Source: an uncultured Coriobacteriales bacterium (lineage in GTDB: Bacteria > Actinomycetota > Coriobacteriia > Coriobacteriales > UMGS124). Taken from it: a DNA stretch of 15,653 nucleotides. Positions 6,052 through 13,097 of the stretch are shown piece by piece. Made by a program: the position numbers and the translations under genes. The notes under the pieces are model-generated. The model had not been told where the DNA came from. It worked only from the letters and a program-made list of their open reading frames with translations, and ran no database searches. Numbering within the stretch: position 1 is the first letter of the stretch; each line of letters starts with the position of its first letter. Where the stretch lies: the NCBI GenBank assembly GCA_903789505.1, contig CAIFEU010000018.1, positions 8,729 through 24,381 of the forward strand. Reading direction: 5' to 3'.

Positions 6052-7779
6052 ATGGACATGCACGCCACGGAGGCGCAGGACGCGGGGAACGCGAGGAACG
6101 CGGGGAACGGGGAGCTGCTTGCGGCATACGACCAGGGGAGGTTCCCCGTCGGAAGGCGCGAGTTCCTCGCGCTCGCGGCGGCCACCGGGGTGAGCGCGCT
6201 GGGCGGCGCGCTGCTCGTTCCCGACGCCTCCGGCATCGCCCGCGCCGCCGAGGGGGAGAAGTCTTCCGCGTCCTCGAGCGCCCTCGACGCTGGCGACGAG
6301 ACGCCTGCCGCCGGGCTCCCCACGCTCGCCGGCGACAAGGTCCGCTTCACGGTGCAGAGCGACGTCCACGTGGGGTCGGGCAGCGCCTTCCACTACCGCG
6401 AGAAGATCGCGCACGCGTTCGCGACGCTGTACGGCATCGCCGACTCCTATGACGCGCACTTCTTCGTCGGCGACACCGTCGACCGCGCCATGCCCTCGGA
6501 GTACGCCGAGCTCGCGGAGCTGCTCAACGCCAACGCGCGCTGCCCGCTGGGCATCACGATGGGCAACCACGAGTACTACCTGCACGGCGGCGACGGCGAG
6601 GCCGCCCGCGCCTCATTCAGCGACGACCTGCTCGCCAAGATCGAGGTGCCCGGCTCGTTCCAGGCGCCCGGCGCGCAGGCGGACGGCGAGCCCGACTTCG
6701 ACGTCGTGATCGGCGGTGACGGCGCCGACGGCAAGGGGTATCACGTCATCGGCGTCTCCGCGCACAGCGAGGGCAACGAGTACTACGAGTACTACGGCGA
6801 CCGCAAGGAATGGATCCGCGAGCGCCTCGAGAAGGACGCCGCCGAGGGTGCCGACAGGCCCATCTTCATGCTGATGCACCACCCCTTCGCCGCGACGGTG
6901 CGCCGCTCGGAAGATACGGGCGACTCCGCCGAGTTCGGCGACGACCCCACGATCCCCTCGACCGACGAGCGCGCGTTCTATGACGAGCTGTGCGCCGCGT
7001 ACCCGCAGCTCATCTGCTTCTCCGGGCACACGCACACGCCCCTGCAGGACCCGCTGTCCATCTACCAGGGCGAGGGCATTACGGTTGCCCAGACCGCGAC
7101 GTTCGCGAAGGCGTACTACGAAGAGGACTGGGGCATCGACGACACCGGCGCCAAAGTTGCCAACTCCACGCCGGCGGGCGGCAGCGACGCCAGCGAGGGG
7201 CTGCTCGTGGAGGTCGACCGTCAGACCAACGAGGTGACGATCACCAGGATCGACTTCCGCGGCGCCGGTCGCGTCATCGGCGTCCCGTGGGTCGTTGACC
7301 CCGCGGCGGACGCGCAGGCGCAGGCCTATCGCCTCGACGACCGCAAGGCAAGCTCCAAGGAGCCAATCGTCGCCGAGGTCAAGGAGGGCGACGGCGCGCT
7401 CGAGGTCTTCACGCGGCGCAGCGTGAGCGCCTACGGCGATTCCGTCAACGCGTACTTCTCGCTGCGCGCCGACGTCGTACGCCCCGACACCTCGGGCGTC
7501 GAGGACGACCAGGTCGTGTCCTATCGCGTCCAGATGGCCAAGGCCGACCCGTCCGGCGCGCCCTCAACGCCATTCTACGACACGCGCTTCATCTCCGACT
7601 ACTTCAAGGCGCCGCAGGACCAGGCACCGGTCTTCGTGCGGCAGCTCTTCGGCATCTCCCTCTCCTCCGGCACCGACTACGTCATGACGGTCAGCGCCAT
7701 CACGGCGTTCGGCCGCGAGGCGAAGGTCGGAGTGCTGAAGTTCACCGCGGACGCGACTGTGACCGCGGCGACGAAGTAG
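6052..7779 (+). CDS. Tat-exported calcineurin-like metallophosphoesterase
   Basis: A 575-residue predicted extracytoplasmic phosphoesterase. All five metal-site blocks are present: SDVHV (Asp104, His106), GDTVDR (140-145), GNHE (171-174), the His pair at 276-277 in MLMHHPF, and GHTHTP (325-330). The C-terminal third (about 430-575) looks like a beta-rich accessory domain with the repeated threonines and serines common in secreted proteins. The signal peptide is twin-arginine type (GRREFLAL at 34-41, cleavage near 66), with an unusually long 34-residue n-region containing a short repeat. The ATG at 6052 follows GAGAGGGGA at 6035-6043; the frame is open back to 5923, but the earlier ATG lacks a ribosome binding site. 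The substrate is unknown: nucleotides, phospholipids and phosphodiesters are all possible. It lies between flavoprotein modules without an obvious functional link. Confidence 0.9.
   Translation: MDMHATEAQDAGNARNAGNGELLAAYDQGRFPVGRREFLALAAATGVSALGGALLVPDASGIARAAEGEKSSASSSALDAGDETPAAGLPTLAGDKVRFTVQSDVHVGSGSAFHYREKIAHAFATLYGIADSYDAHFFVGDTVDRAMPSEYAELAELLNANARCPLGITMGNHEYYLHGGDGEAARASFSDDLLAKIEVPGSFQAPGAQADGEPDFDVVIGGDGADGKGYHVIGVSAHSEGNEYYEYYGDRKEWIRERLEKDAAEGADRPIFMLMHHPFAATVRRSEDTGDSAEFGDDPTIPSTDERAFYDELCAAYPQLICFSGHTHTPLQDPLSIYQGEGITVAQTATFAKAYYEEDWGIDDTGAKVANSTPAGGSDASEGLLVEVDRQTNEVTITRIDFRGAGRVIGVPWVVDPAADAQAQAYRLDDRKASSKEPIVAEVKEGDGALEVFTRRSVSAYGDSVNAYFSLRADVVRPDTSGVEDDQVVSYRVQMAKADPSGAPSTPFYDTRFISDYFKAPQDQAPVFVRQLFGISLSSGTDYVMTVSAITAFGREAKVGVLKFTADATVTAATK
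6082..6108 (+). repeat. Three tandem 9-bp repeats in the signal peptide coding region
   Basis: GCGGGGAAC, GCGAGGAAC, GCGGGGAAC follow one another in frame and encode Ala-Gly-Asn, Ala-Arg-Asn, Ala-Gly-Asn (residues 11-19). This looks like replication slippage lengthening the signal's n-region; a unit change would keep the frame. Confidence 0.8.
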
Positions 7780-7850
7780 CTCCCAGCCTGCCGAGGCCCG
7801 CGGGGCGAGCGTGGGCGCGGGCGTGGGGGATGCGCTGGTCGCACGGCGCC

Positions 7851-7918
7851 CTCCCGCCTCCCCGCCGCGCCCGTCGCGGGCGAGCATCGAGTCGAGAGCC
7901 GATGCGGCGGGGCGGGAG
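7851..7918 (+). repeat. Long imperfect inverted repeat between the phosphoesterase and UDG genes
   Basis: The arm at 7851-7868 (CTCCCGCC, TCC bulge, CCGCCGC) pairs with 7904-7918 (GCGGCGGGGCGGGAG), giving 15 pairs with one three-base bulge. Inside it is a smaller stem GCCCG-TCG-CGGGC (7869-7881). It lies about 70 bases after the phosphoesterase stop and ends 14 bases before the next start codon. It could terminate the upstream transcript or fold in the leader of the next gene close to its ribosome binding site. There is no T-tract. Confidence 0.5.
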
Positions 7919-7932
7919 ATCGGGGGCATGTC

Positions 7933-8574
7933 ATGGGAGCGAGCGACGAGGTCACGGGCGGTTCGGGAGCGGCGGGACGGCGCCTGATGGGAGGGCCGCG
8001 GTTCATCGAGGTGCACGAGGCGATTCGCGCCGACCCGGACAATGCCGAGTACACCGCCCGGGGCATCGACCCGCTGTTCAGCGCCGGCGCCGGCGCGCGC
8101 GTCGTGATTGTGGGACAGGCACCCGGGCGCGTCGCGCAGGAGACGATGGTCCCCTGGAACGACCGCAGCGGCGACCGCCTGCGTGAGTGGCTGGGCATCG
8201 ACCGCGCGACCTTCTACGACCCGGACCGCGTCGCCATCCTGCCCATGGACTTCTACTTCCCCGGCGCCGGGCGCAGCGGCGACCTGCCGCCCCGGCAGGG
8301 GTTCGCGCAGCGCTGGCACCCCGCTCTGCTCGCAATGATGCTCCAGGTCAGGCTCACGGTGCTTGTCGGCGGTTACGCCGTGCGACACTACCTGCGCTTG
8401 CCCTTGTCCGCGAGCCTCACGCGCACGGTCCGTGACTTCGAGCGCTTTCTGCCCGCGACGTTCCCGATTGTGCACCCCTCGCCGCGAAACCAGCTGTGGA
8501 TGAGGCGCAACCCCTGGTTCGCGACGGACGTCCTGCCCCGCCTGCAGGAGGAGGTGGCGCGGGCGCTGCGGTGA
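7933..8574 (+). CDS. Uracil-DNA glycosylase superfamily protein
   Basis: A 213-residue protein of the UDG superfamily (COG1573-like). Motif 1 is GQAPG (61-65), followed by PWNDRSGDRLREWLG (74-88), typical of these proteins, and the C-terminal motif HPSPRN (181-186). These build the uracil pocket and DNA-binding loop, so the role is probably excision of deaminated bases in the cytoplasm. It lacks the four cysteines of the [4Fe-4S] families 4 and 5, so it belongs to a non-cluster branch whose activity is less well known. The ATG at 7933 has GGGGG at 7922-7926; the in-frame ATG at 7987 just before the conserved region is a possible alternative, since the first 20 residues are Gly/Ala-rich and unconserved in appearance. 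It is convergent with the third reductase gene. Confidence 0.85.
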   Translation: MGASDEVTGGSGAAGRRLMGGPRFIEVHEAIRADPDNAEYTARGIDPLFSAGAGARVVIVGQAPGRVAQETMVPWNDRSGDRLREWLGIDRATFYDPDRVAILPMDFYFPGAGRSGDLPPRQGFAQRWHPALLAMMLQVRLTVLVGGYAVRHYLRLPLSASLTRTVRDFERFLPATFPIVHPSPRNQLWMRRNPWFATDVLPRLQEEVARALR

Positions 8575-8587
8575 GCGCGGCGAGGGC

Positions 8588-8725
8588 GCCCGCCCTGCCG
8601 CGCTGCCGCTTTGCTGCGACGTGCCGGCGCACTGCCGCGCTCGCATCGCTACTCTGCCGCGCTGCCGCGCCCGCCACGTCGCCCTGCCGTACTGCCGCAT
8701 TGCCGTGCTGTCGCGCCGGTGCCGC
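8588..8725. repeat. Degenerate CTGCCGC-rich low-complexity stretch
   Basis: Directly after the UDG gene the sequence cycles through variants of CTGCCGC; CTGCCGCGCTGCCGC occurs twice (about 8595 and 8656), with ACTGCCGC and CTGCCGT copies between. Spacing is irregular, so it is not a CRISPR or a clean tandem array. It looks like slippage-prone intergenic DNA. Confidence 0.5.
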
Positions 8726-8750
8726 CCCGCGCGGCCTCGCGCAAGACGCG

Positions 8751-8794
8751 GGCGCCCGCCCGCACCGGTTGTCTGCTCGATGCGGGCGGGCGCC
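8751..8794. terminator. 14-bp perfect hairpin between convergent genes
   Basis: GGCGCCCGCCCGCA (8751-8764) is exactly complementary to TGCGGGCGGGCGCC (8781-8794), with a 16-base loop. It lies between the ends of the UDG gene (+) and the reductase gene (-), where a bidirectional terminator is expected. No T-tract follows on either strand, as is common in high-GC actinobacteria, so the terminator role rests on position and stem strength. Confidence 0.6.
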
Positions 8795-8817
8795 TCATGG
8801 ATGACCCCGCGCCATTC

Positions 8818-8863
8818 GTCAGCCGCACGTCAGCCCGTTTGCGGCGTGCGTCGGGCGGCTGAC
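8818..8863 (-). terminator. Hairpin just after the third reductase gene
   Basis: GTCAGCCGC (8818-8826) pairs with GCGGCTGAC (8855-8863), nine pairs. It starts 22 bases beyond the reductase stop on the minus strand. An alternative inner stem CGCACG/CGTGCG (8824-8829 with 8845-8850) overlaps it, so the two folds exclude each other. No T-tract. Confidence 0.5.
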
Positions 8864-8885
8864 GTCGGCGTGCGCGTACCGGGCC

Positions 8886-10544
8886 TTACAGCCCGGCGAC
8901 GTAGCGGCCGCACATGTAGCCGGCCGTGTAGCAGCGGCCCAGCGACAGGCCGTAGACCTTCAGCGGGTAGTCGACGCCGCCGTAGAAGTTGCCGGCGCAG
9001 TTGCCGATCGCGTACAGGCCGGGGATGGGGTCGCCGTCGGGGGTCAGGCACTGGTTGTTCTCGTCGACGTCGACGCCGGAGACGACGGCGGAGACGCGCA
9101 CGTGACGGTGGATGCCGTAGAACGGCGCGGTCTTGACGGGCACCAGGTACTCGGCCTGCTTGCCGAAGTCCTCGTCGGCCCCCTTGTCGCACAGCTCGTT
9201 GTAGCGGTCGACCGTGGCCTTGAGCGCGTCGGCGTCGATGCCGAGCTTGCCCGCGAGCTCCTCAATCGTGTCGGCGACGTAGGTGTTGACCAGGCCGGGG
9301 TAGACGCCCTGCTTGTCGCCGTCGTCCTCGGGCTCGTAGTTCTTGAGGCCGTCGGGGTCGACGAGCTTGCCGGGCCAGTCGGCCGCGGCGGTCATGTAGT
9401 CGGCGTCGAAGATCTGCGAGTACCAGCCGCAGTCCTGCGGGCCGCGCAGGTAGTTGTTCATGATCGACATCGGCGTGGTCTCGTTGCAGAAACGGCTCCC
9501 GTCGTCCTTGACGGCGAGGAACGGCATATCGCACATGCTCGCGGGGCCCGCGTCGAAGTCGTGCAGCATCTTGGTGTGGTTCAGGTCCTCCATCTTGCCG
9601 CCGGCCCAGACAATCATGCGCTGGCCGTCGCCGGTCTTGTTGAACTGTTTGCGTTCCATGTTGCGCAGGTCGGGCAGGTAGTACTCGCACATGTCGGTGT
9701 TGTTCTGGTAGTCGCCGGTCGCGACGATGACGCCCTTCTTGGCGTTGAACTGCACGTAGCTGCCGTCGGCGTTCTGGGCGATCACGCCGGTGACGCCGCC
9801 CTTGTCGGCGCTGCCCACCAGCTGGACCGCGGGAGTGCTGTAGAAGATCTCAACGCCCTCCTCCTGCGCCTCGGCCGCCAGCGCAATCACGCCGTCGCCG
9901 GTGTTGTACGGCTTGGGCCCGAAGTACGAGGTCACGTAGTGCAGCTCGTAGCCGTTCACGTTGACGATGCCTTGCTGCTGCTGGTCGCCCTGGTCCACGA
10001 CCTGCGCGTTCTGCTTCTCAGCCTTGGCGATCATCCACTTGACCGCCTCGCCGGAGTTGTACGCCCAGTTGCGCAGCAGCGCGCGCTTGGGGCGATAGCC
10101 GTTCTCGGCGATCTCGGTGGAGATGAGTGCCTCGACGCCGGCGGGGTCGGACTTGTCCAGGTCGATGCCGCTGCCGGTGTTGCCCTGGCTGATTGCGGTC
10201 TCCTCCTTCTGGAGCAGCGCGACCTTGGCGCCCGCCTCGTTGGCGGACAGCGCCGCGCACACGCCTGCCGCGCCCGCGCCAATCACGACCACGTCGTAGT
10301 CCTTCGTCTCGTTGACGTCGGTGATGGGGTCGGGCGCGACGAAGAACGACGGGGTCTCGGCGGGTGTCTCGGCCGGGAAGCTCGGGCCGGTCGCCGCCTG
10401 GGCGCTCGTGGCGCCCGCCCCGCCCAGCACCGCGGCGCCCGCGGCCCCGGCGACCGTGGCGATGCCAGCCGCCTTGACGAACCCGCGACGCGAGACGCTC
10501 GCCGCGCTCGTCGACGTCGAAGCTGCGTTCATGGTGTCACTCAT
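8886..10544 (-). CDS. Tat-exported FAD-binding reductase (fumarate reductase/succinate dehydrogenase flavoprotein type)
   Basis: A 552-residue FAD_binding_2 protein. The twin-arginine signal SRRGFVKAAG (18-27) and hydrophobic core end near SAQA (residue 50); the FAD motif GAGAAG is at 89-94. The C-terminus reads AIGNCAGNFYGG then YGLSLGRC and ends right after the FAD domain, so there is no FMN or haem domain. It lacks the GGPRRN motif of the two reductases at 785-4388 and carries a GNCAGNFYGG block instead, placing it in a different subfamily with presumably another substrate. An oligo-Gln stretch (QGDQQQQG) sits in the substrate-cap region. The ATG at 10544 has AAAGGAA seven bases upstream; the ATG four codons later has none. 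It is divergent from the membrane LuxR regulator at 11032, its probable regulator. The electron donor is not in the window and the substrate is unknown. Confidence 0.9.
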   Translation of the reverse strand: MSDTMNAASTSTSAASVSRRGFVKAAGIATVAGAAGAAVLGGAGATSAQAATGPSFPAETPAETPSFFVAPDPITDVNETKDYDVVVIGAGAAGVCAALSANEAGAKVALLQKEETAISQGNTGSGIDLDKSDPAGVEALISTEIAENGYRPKRALLRNWAYNSGEAVKWMIAKAEKQNAQVVDQGDQQQQGIVNVNGYELHYVTSYFGPKPYNTGDGVIALAAEAQEEGVEIFYSTPAVQLVGSADKGGVTGVIAQNADGSYVQFNAKKGVIVATGDYQNNTDMCEYYLPDLRNMERKQFNKTGDGQRMIVWAGGKMEDLNHTKMLHDFDAGPASMCDMPFLAVKDDGSRFCNETTPMSIMNNYLRGPQDCGWYSQIFDADYMTAAADWPGKLVDPDGLKNYEPEDDGDKQGVYPGLVNTYVADTIEELAGKLGIDADALKATVDRYNELCDKGADEDFGKQAEYLVPVKTAPFYGIHRHVRVSAVVSGVDVDENNQCLTPDGDPIPGLYAIGNCAGNFYGGVDYPLKVYGLSLGRCYTAGYMCGRYVAGL

Positions 10545-10728
10545 GATTGCGTTCCTTTCCCCTATGGCCTGCCGCCCAGCCGCGCTCGACCTCCGTCGCG
10601 AGTGCCGTGCGGCGCGCGGGCACCATCCGCCCCGCTCGCCGTGCTCGCGCCGTCGTGGAACCGTGGCGCGGATGCGCTTGACGACCTCGACGGTAGGAAG
10701 GTCGGCTGGGTGGGCGCAATAAGCCGGC

Positions 10729-10759
10729 GCATAACCCCCTGGCAGGCAAGGCATAACCC
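10729..10759 (-). repeat. Two GGGTTATGC direct repeats 22 bp apart, possible operator
   Basis: GCATAACCC occurs at 10729-10737 and again at 10751-10759, a centre-to-centre distance of 22 bp or about two helical turns. A related GGCTTATTGC (minus strand) follows at 10725-10716. The copies lie roughly 185-215 bases before the reductase start. Same-face spacing suits cooperative binding by a regulator such as the adjacent LuxR protein; the function is inferred. Confidence 0.4.
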
Positions 10760-10917
10760 GCCCCAAGCGCCCGCCGCTGCGCTGGCCGCCCTTCCCCACG
10801 TGCCCCCAACGCCCTCCGACCCGCCGCCTCGCGTGCCCTGCGCCGCGCCCGCCGTCCCGCGCGCCTGCCGCGCTCGAGCGCGCCCCGGACGTCGGCCGGA
10901 CACGTTCGGGAACTATC

Positions 10918-10931
10918 ATCTACTATCTACT
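10918..10931 (+). repeat. Tandem ATCTACT in AT-rich patch before the LuxR gene
   Basis: ATCTACT is repeated twice without a spacer in a short AT-rich patch (10911-10931), the only such patch in an otherwise very GC-rich gap. The partly palindromic GTTCGGGAAC (10904-10913) lies just before it. The patch probably marks the regulator's promoter or an autoregulatory site. Confidence 0.4.
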
Positions 10932-11031
10932 CGGGGGAGGCGCCCGGGCGCAGCGTGAGGCCTGGGACGCGTCGTGCCGCGGATGGTGAAGCGCGCAGCC
11001 GCACCGGCGGCTTGGACGGGGGAGGACGGGC

Positions 11032-12786
11032 ATGGCTTCAGGAGGAAGAGGTCGGTCGGGGCGCGACCACGCCGCCGGGAGGGGTGCCGCGGCGCCCACC
11101 GCCGTCGGTCCCGACGACAGCGCGGACGTCGGCCCGACGGGCGCCTCGCGTCGGACGGCGCCCGGGGCCGGTGCGGGGCACGTCCCTGCCCCCGAGGCCG
11201 CCCCGGCTGAGGGTCCCGACGACGAGCCGGAGGTCCCGCGCGGGACGGGGCTCTCCGGTCGCATGCGGATCTGGCGGTCGATTCTGTCCACCGCGCCGCT
11301 TTCGTTCCTGGGCCTGGGCGTCTACCGTGCCTGGATCGAGATAGCGTTCGTGGGGTCGTTCGTGGACTACCCGACGCAGCACTTCGCGGGCCATGACGCG
11401 TTCGACCTGGTCATGGTCGTGACGCTGTTCGTGTTCGCCGCCCTGCACGCCCGGCTGACGCCGCTGCACGAGCGGCGCTGGTCCAAGCCGACGGGCGTGG
11501 CTCTTCTCGTGCTGGCGACCGTCGGCGGGTTCGCGTCGATCTGGCATCCCTCGCTCGCCCCGCTGCTCGCCTGGCCGTGCGCGGTGTTCGGCGGGGTTGG
11601 CATCGCGATCGTCATCCTGCTGTGGAGCGAGCTGTACGCCTGCGAGTCCCCGGTGCGAATCTGTCTACTGTACTCGCTCTCGCTCGTGACGGGCGCGCTC
11701 GTCATCTACGTGTACCGCGGCTTCGTCCTCGCGTGGCTGCCGGCTATGGTCTGCCTGCTGCCGGTCGTCTCCATCGCGTGCTTGACGATCGCCTACCGGG
11801 GGCTGTCGCGCGAGCGTCGCCCCGCGCGCGTCGCGCCGCCGGCCTTTGTCTTCCCCTGGAAGCCGATCGCCGTGGTGGCGATCTACTGCTCGGCGTTCGG
11901 CCTGCAGGAGATCCAGAGCTACTCGGTCTTCGGCCCGCACTCGGCGCCGGGCATGGTCGCGTGCGCGCTGGTGGTCGTCGCGGCGATTGTCATGCTGTCG
12001 GGGCGCGTCGAGTTCCAGACGATCTACGGCACGTGGCTGCCGTTCTTCTCGGCGGTGTTCCTGATGCTGCCGGTGCTCATCTCGACGGCGACGCCCCTCG
12101 GGCGTGCGGCGTTCGACCTCAGCGTGAACTTCGGTTACGCCGCCAGCGAGATATTCGTCATGACGATGATCGGATCAATCTGCTACCACTACGGGGCGAG
12201 CGCGATCTGGCTGTTCGGCATCGAGCGCGGCGTGAGGGCCCTGTCGATGGTCGCGAGCCGCTGGCTCGCCGCCGCGCTGGCGGGGGTGGGGATCCCGGTC
12301 GCGCCGTTCGTGATGGTCGCCGTGTTCGTCGCCACGTTCATGGTCTTCTCCGAGAAGCGCCTCGACTCCACGTGGGGCGTCCTGATCCAGGGGACCGGCG
12401 CGTCCGGCGGGCCCGACGCGCCCGGGGCGGGCGACGGCGAGGGCGCGGGCGAGGTGGTGCGCCGCAACGCGCTCGTGCGCCGCTGCAGCGACCTGGCGCG
12501 CAGGTACGGCCTCACGCAGCGCGAGGAGGAGGTCCTGATCCTGCTCGCCGAGCACAAGACCGCGGGCGACATCGAGCGCGAGCTGCTGATAGCCAACGGC
12601 ACGGCCAAGGCGCACATCGGCCACGTGTACCAGAAGCTGGGCATACACTCCCGCGAGGAGCTGTTCGAGGTCGCCGGCGTCGAGGGCGCCCCCGGCTCCT
12701 CTGAGGGCCGCGCCGCCCCCGGCACCCCCGCGGACCCCGCCGCTGCGCCCGGTTCGGGCTCCGGCCCCGCCTCCGGCCGGGGGTGA
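11032..12786 (+). CDS. Membrane-bound LuxR-type regulator with about 12 transmembrane helices
   Basis: A 584-residue one-component regulator. Residues 1-78 are a Gly/Ala/Pro-rich, probably disordered tail. About twelve hydrophobic helices follow (first near 84-104, last near 423-439), then a low-complexity linker. A LuxR DNA-binding domain occupies about 492-550, with LTQREEEVLILLAE, a recognition helix in NGTAKAHIGHVYQKLGIHSR, and a Pro/Ala/Gly tail to 584. There is no phospho-receiver domain; the membrane half probably senses a ligand directly. In Coriobacteriia such proteins sit beside and control substrate-specific reductase genes, which matches the divergent reductase here. The ATG at 11032 follows GGGGGAGG with proper spacing. 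An internal ATG at 11260 (Met78), right before the first helix, would remove the odd N-terminal tail but lacks a good ribosome binding site. The family is certain; the target gene is inferred from position. Confidence 0.9.
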   Translation: MASGGRGRSGRDHAAGRGAAAPTAVGPDDSADVGPTGASRRTAPGAGAGHVPAPEAAPAEGPDDEPEVPRGTGLSGRMRIWRSILSTAPLSFLGLGVYRAWIEIAFVGSFVDYPTQHFAGHDAFDLVMVVTLFVFAALHARLTPLHERRWSKPTGVALLVLATVGGFASIWHPSLAPLLAWPCAVFGGVGIAIVILLWSELYACESPVRICLLYSLSLVTGALVIYVYRGFVLAWLPAMVCLLPVVSIACLTIAYRGLSRERRPARVAPPAFVFPWKPIAVVAIYCSAFGLQEIQSYSVFGPHSAPGMVACALVVVAAIVMLSGRVEFQTIYGTWLPFFSAVFLMLPVLISTATPLGRAAFDLSVNFGYAASEIFVMTMIGSICYHYGASAIWLFGIERGVRALSMVASRWLAAALAGVGIPVAPFVMVAVFVATFMVFSEKRLDSTWGVLIQGTGASGGPDAPGAGDGEGAGEVVRRNALVRRCSDLARRYGLTQREEEVLILLAEHKTAGDIERELLIANGTAKAHIGHVYQKLGIHSREELFEVAGVEGAPGSSEGRAAPGTPADPAAAPGSGSGPASGRG

Positions 12787-13097
12787 CGCCTGCGGGCCGC
12801 GCCCGCGCCCCGCTGTCATCGCGCACCCGGGCCGCGTCCGCGCTCCGGCCCCCTCCCGCGCCCCTGTTGCCGCCCCCGCGCCCCGGCGCCGTGCTTTCGG
12901 CAGCCGTTTGCTCTTCGCGGGCTGCCCCGCCCCGCTCGCCATCCGACGCCCCCATCCGACGGACGCGTCCACACATGCGCCGTCGCGTTCGTGTATGGTG
13001 GGCAACCGGCTTCAACTCTCGTCGCACCGGCCTGGACGGTCGCGGGCGCGGCGACCAGGCGTTGCGGGCACACGAGGCAGAAGGGGACCGGTCACAC
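12787..13097. other. GC-rich gap before the amino acid symporter
   Basis: About 310 bases follow the LuxR stop, very C-rich at first. TATGGT (12994-12999) fits a loose TANNNT -10 for the symporter, but I see no convincing -35. The frame of the symporter is open through this gap but has no ribosome binding site or conserved-looking sequence, so I read it as non-coding. Confidence 0.4.
12899..12926 (+). terminator. Possible terminator hairpin after the membrane LuxR gene
   Basis: GGCAGCC (12899-12905) pairs with GGCTGCC (12920-12926) around a 14-base loop, 113 bases beyond the LuxR stop. No T-tract follows. It is the only clean hairpin I noticed in this gap. Confidence 0.35.

Larger units (their letters stand above)
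10545..11031. promoter_or_regulatory. Divergent control region between reductase and membrane LuxR gene
   Basis: This 487-base gap separates two divergent genes and should hold both promoters. It contains a pair of identical 9-bp direct repeats (10729-10737 and 10751-10759) on the reductase side, an AT-rich patch with a tandem ATCTACT (10918-10931) on the regulator side, the palindrome GCGCCCGGGCGC (10940-10951), and a stem AGCCGC/GCGGCT (10997-11012) near the regulator's ribosome binding site. TATCAT (10914-10919) and TACTAT (10921-10926) are -10-like for the regulator, but no good -35 is spaced to either. The rest is GC-rich with no credible gene. Confidence 0.5.

Noticed and set aside
8588..8725. 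Possible CRISPR or tandem array
   Set aside because: CTGCCGC copies are short, degenerate and irregularly spaced, with no constant repeats or unique spacers of CRISPR size.
9102..10958. 618-codon open frame on the plus strand opposite the third reductase
   Set aside because: A shadow of a GC-rich gene: Val/Leu/Arg/Asp-rich translation without domains, while the minus strand encodes an intact FAD reductase with a Tat signal.
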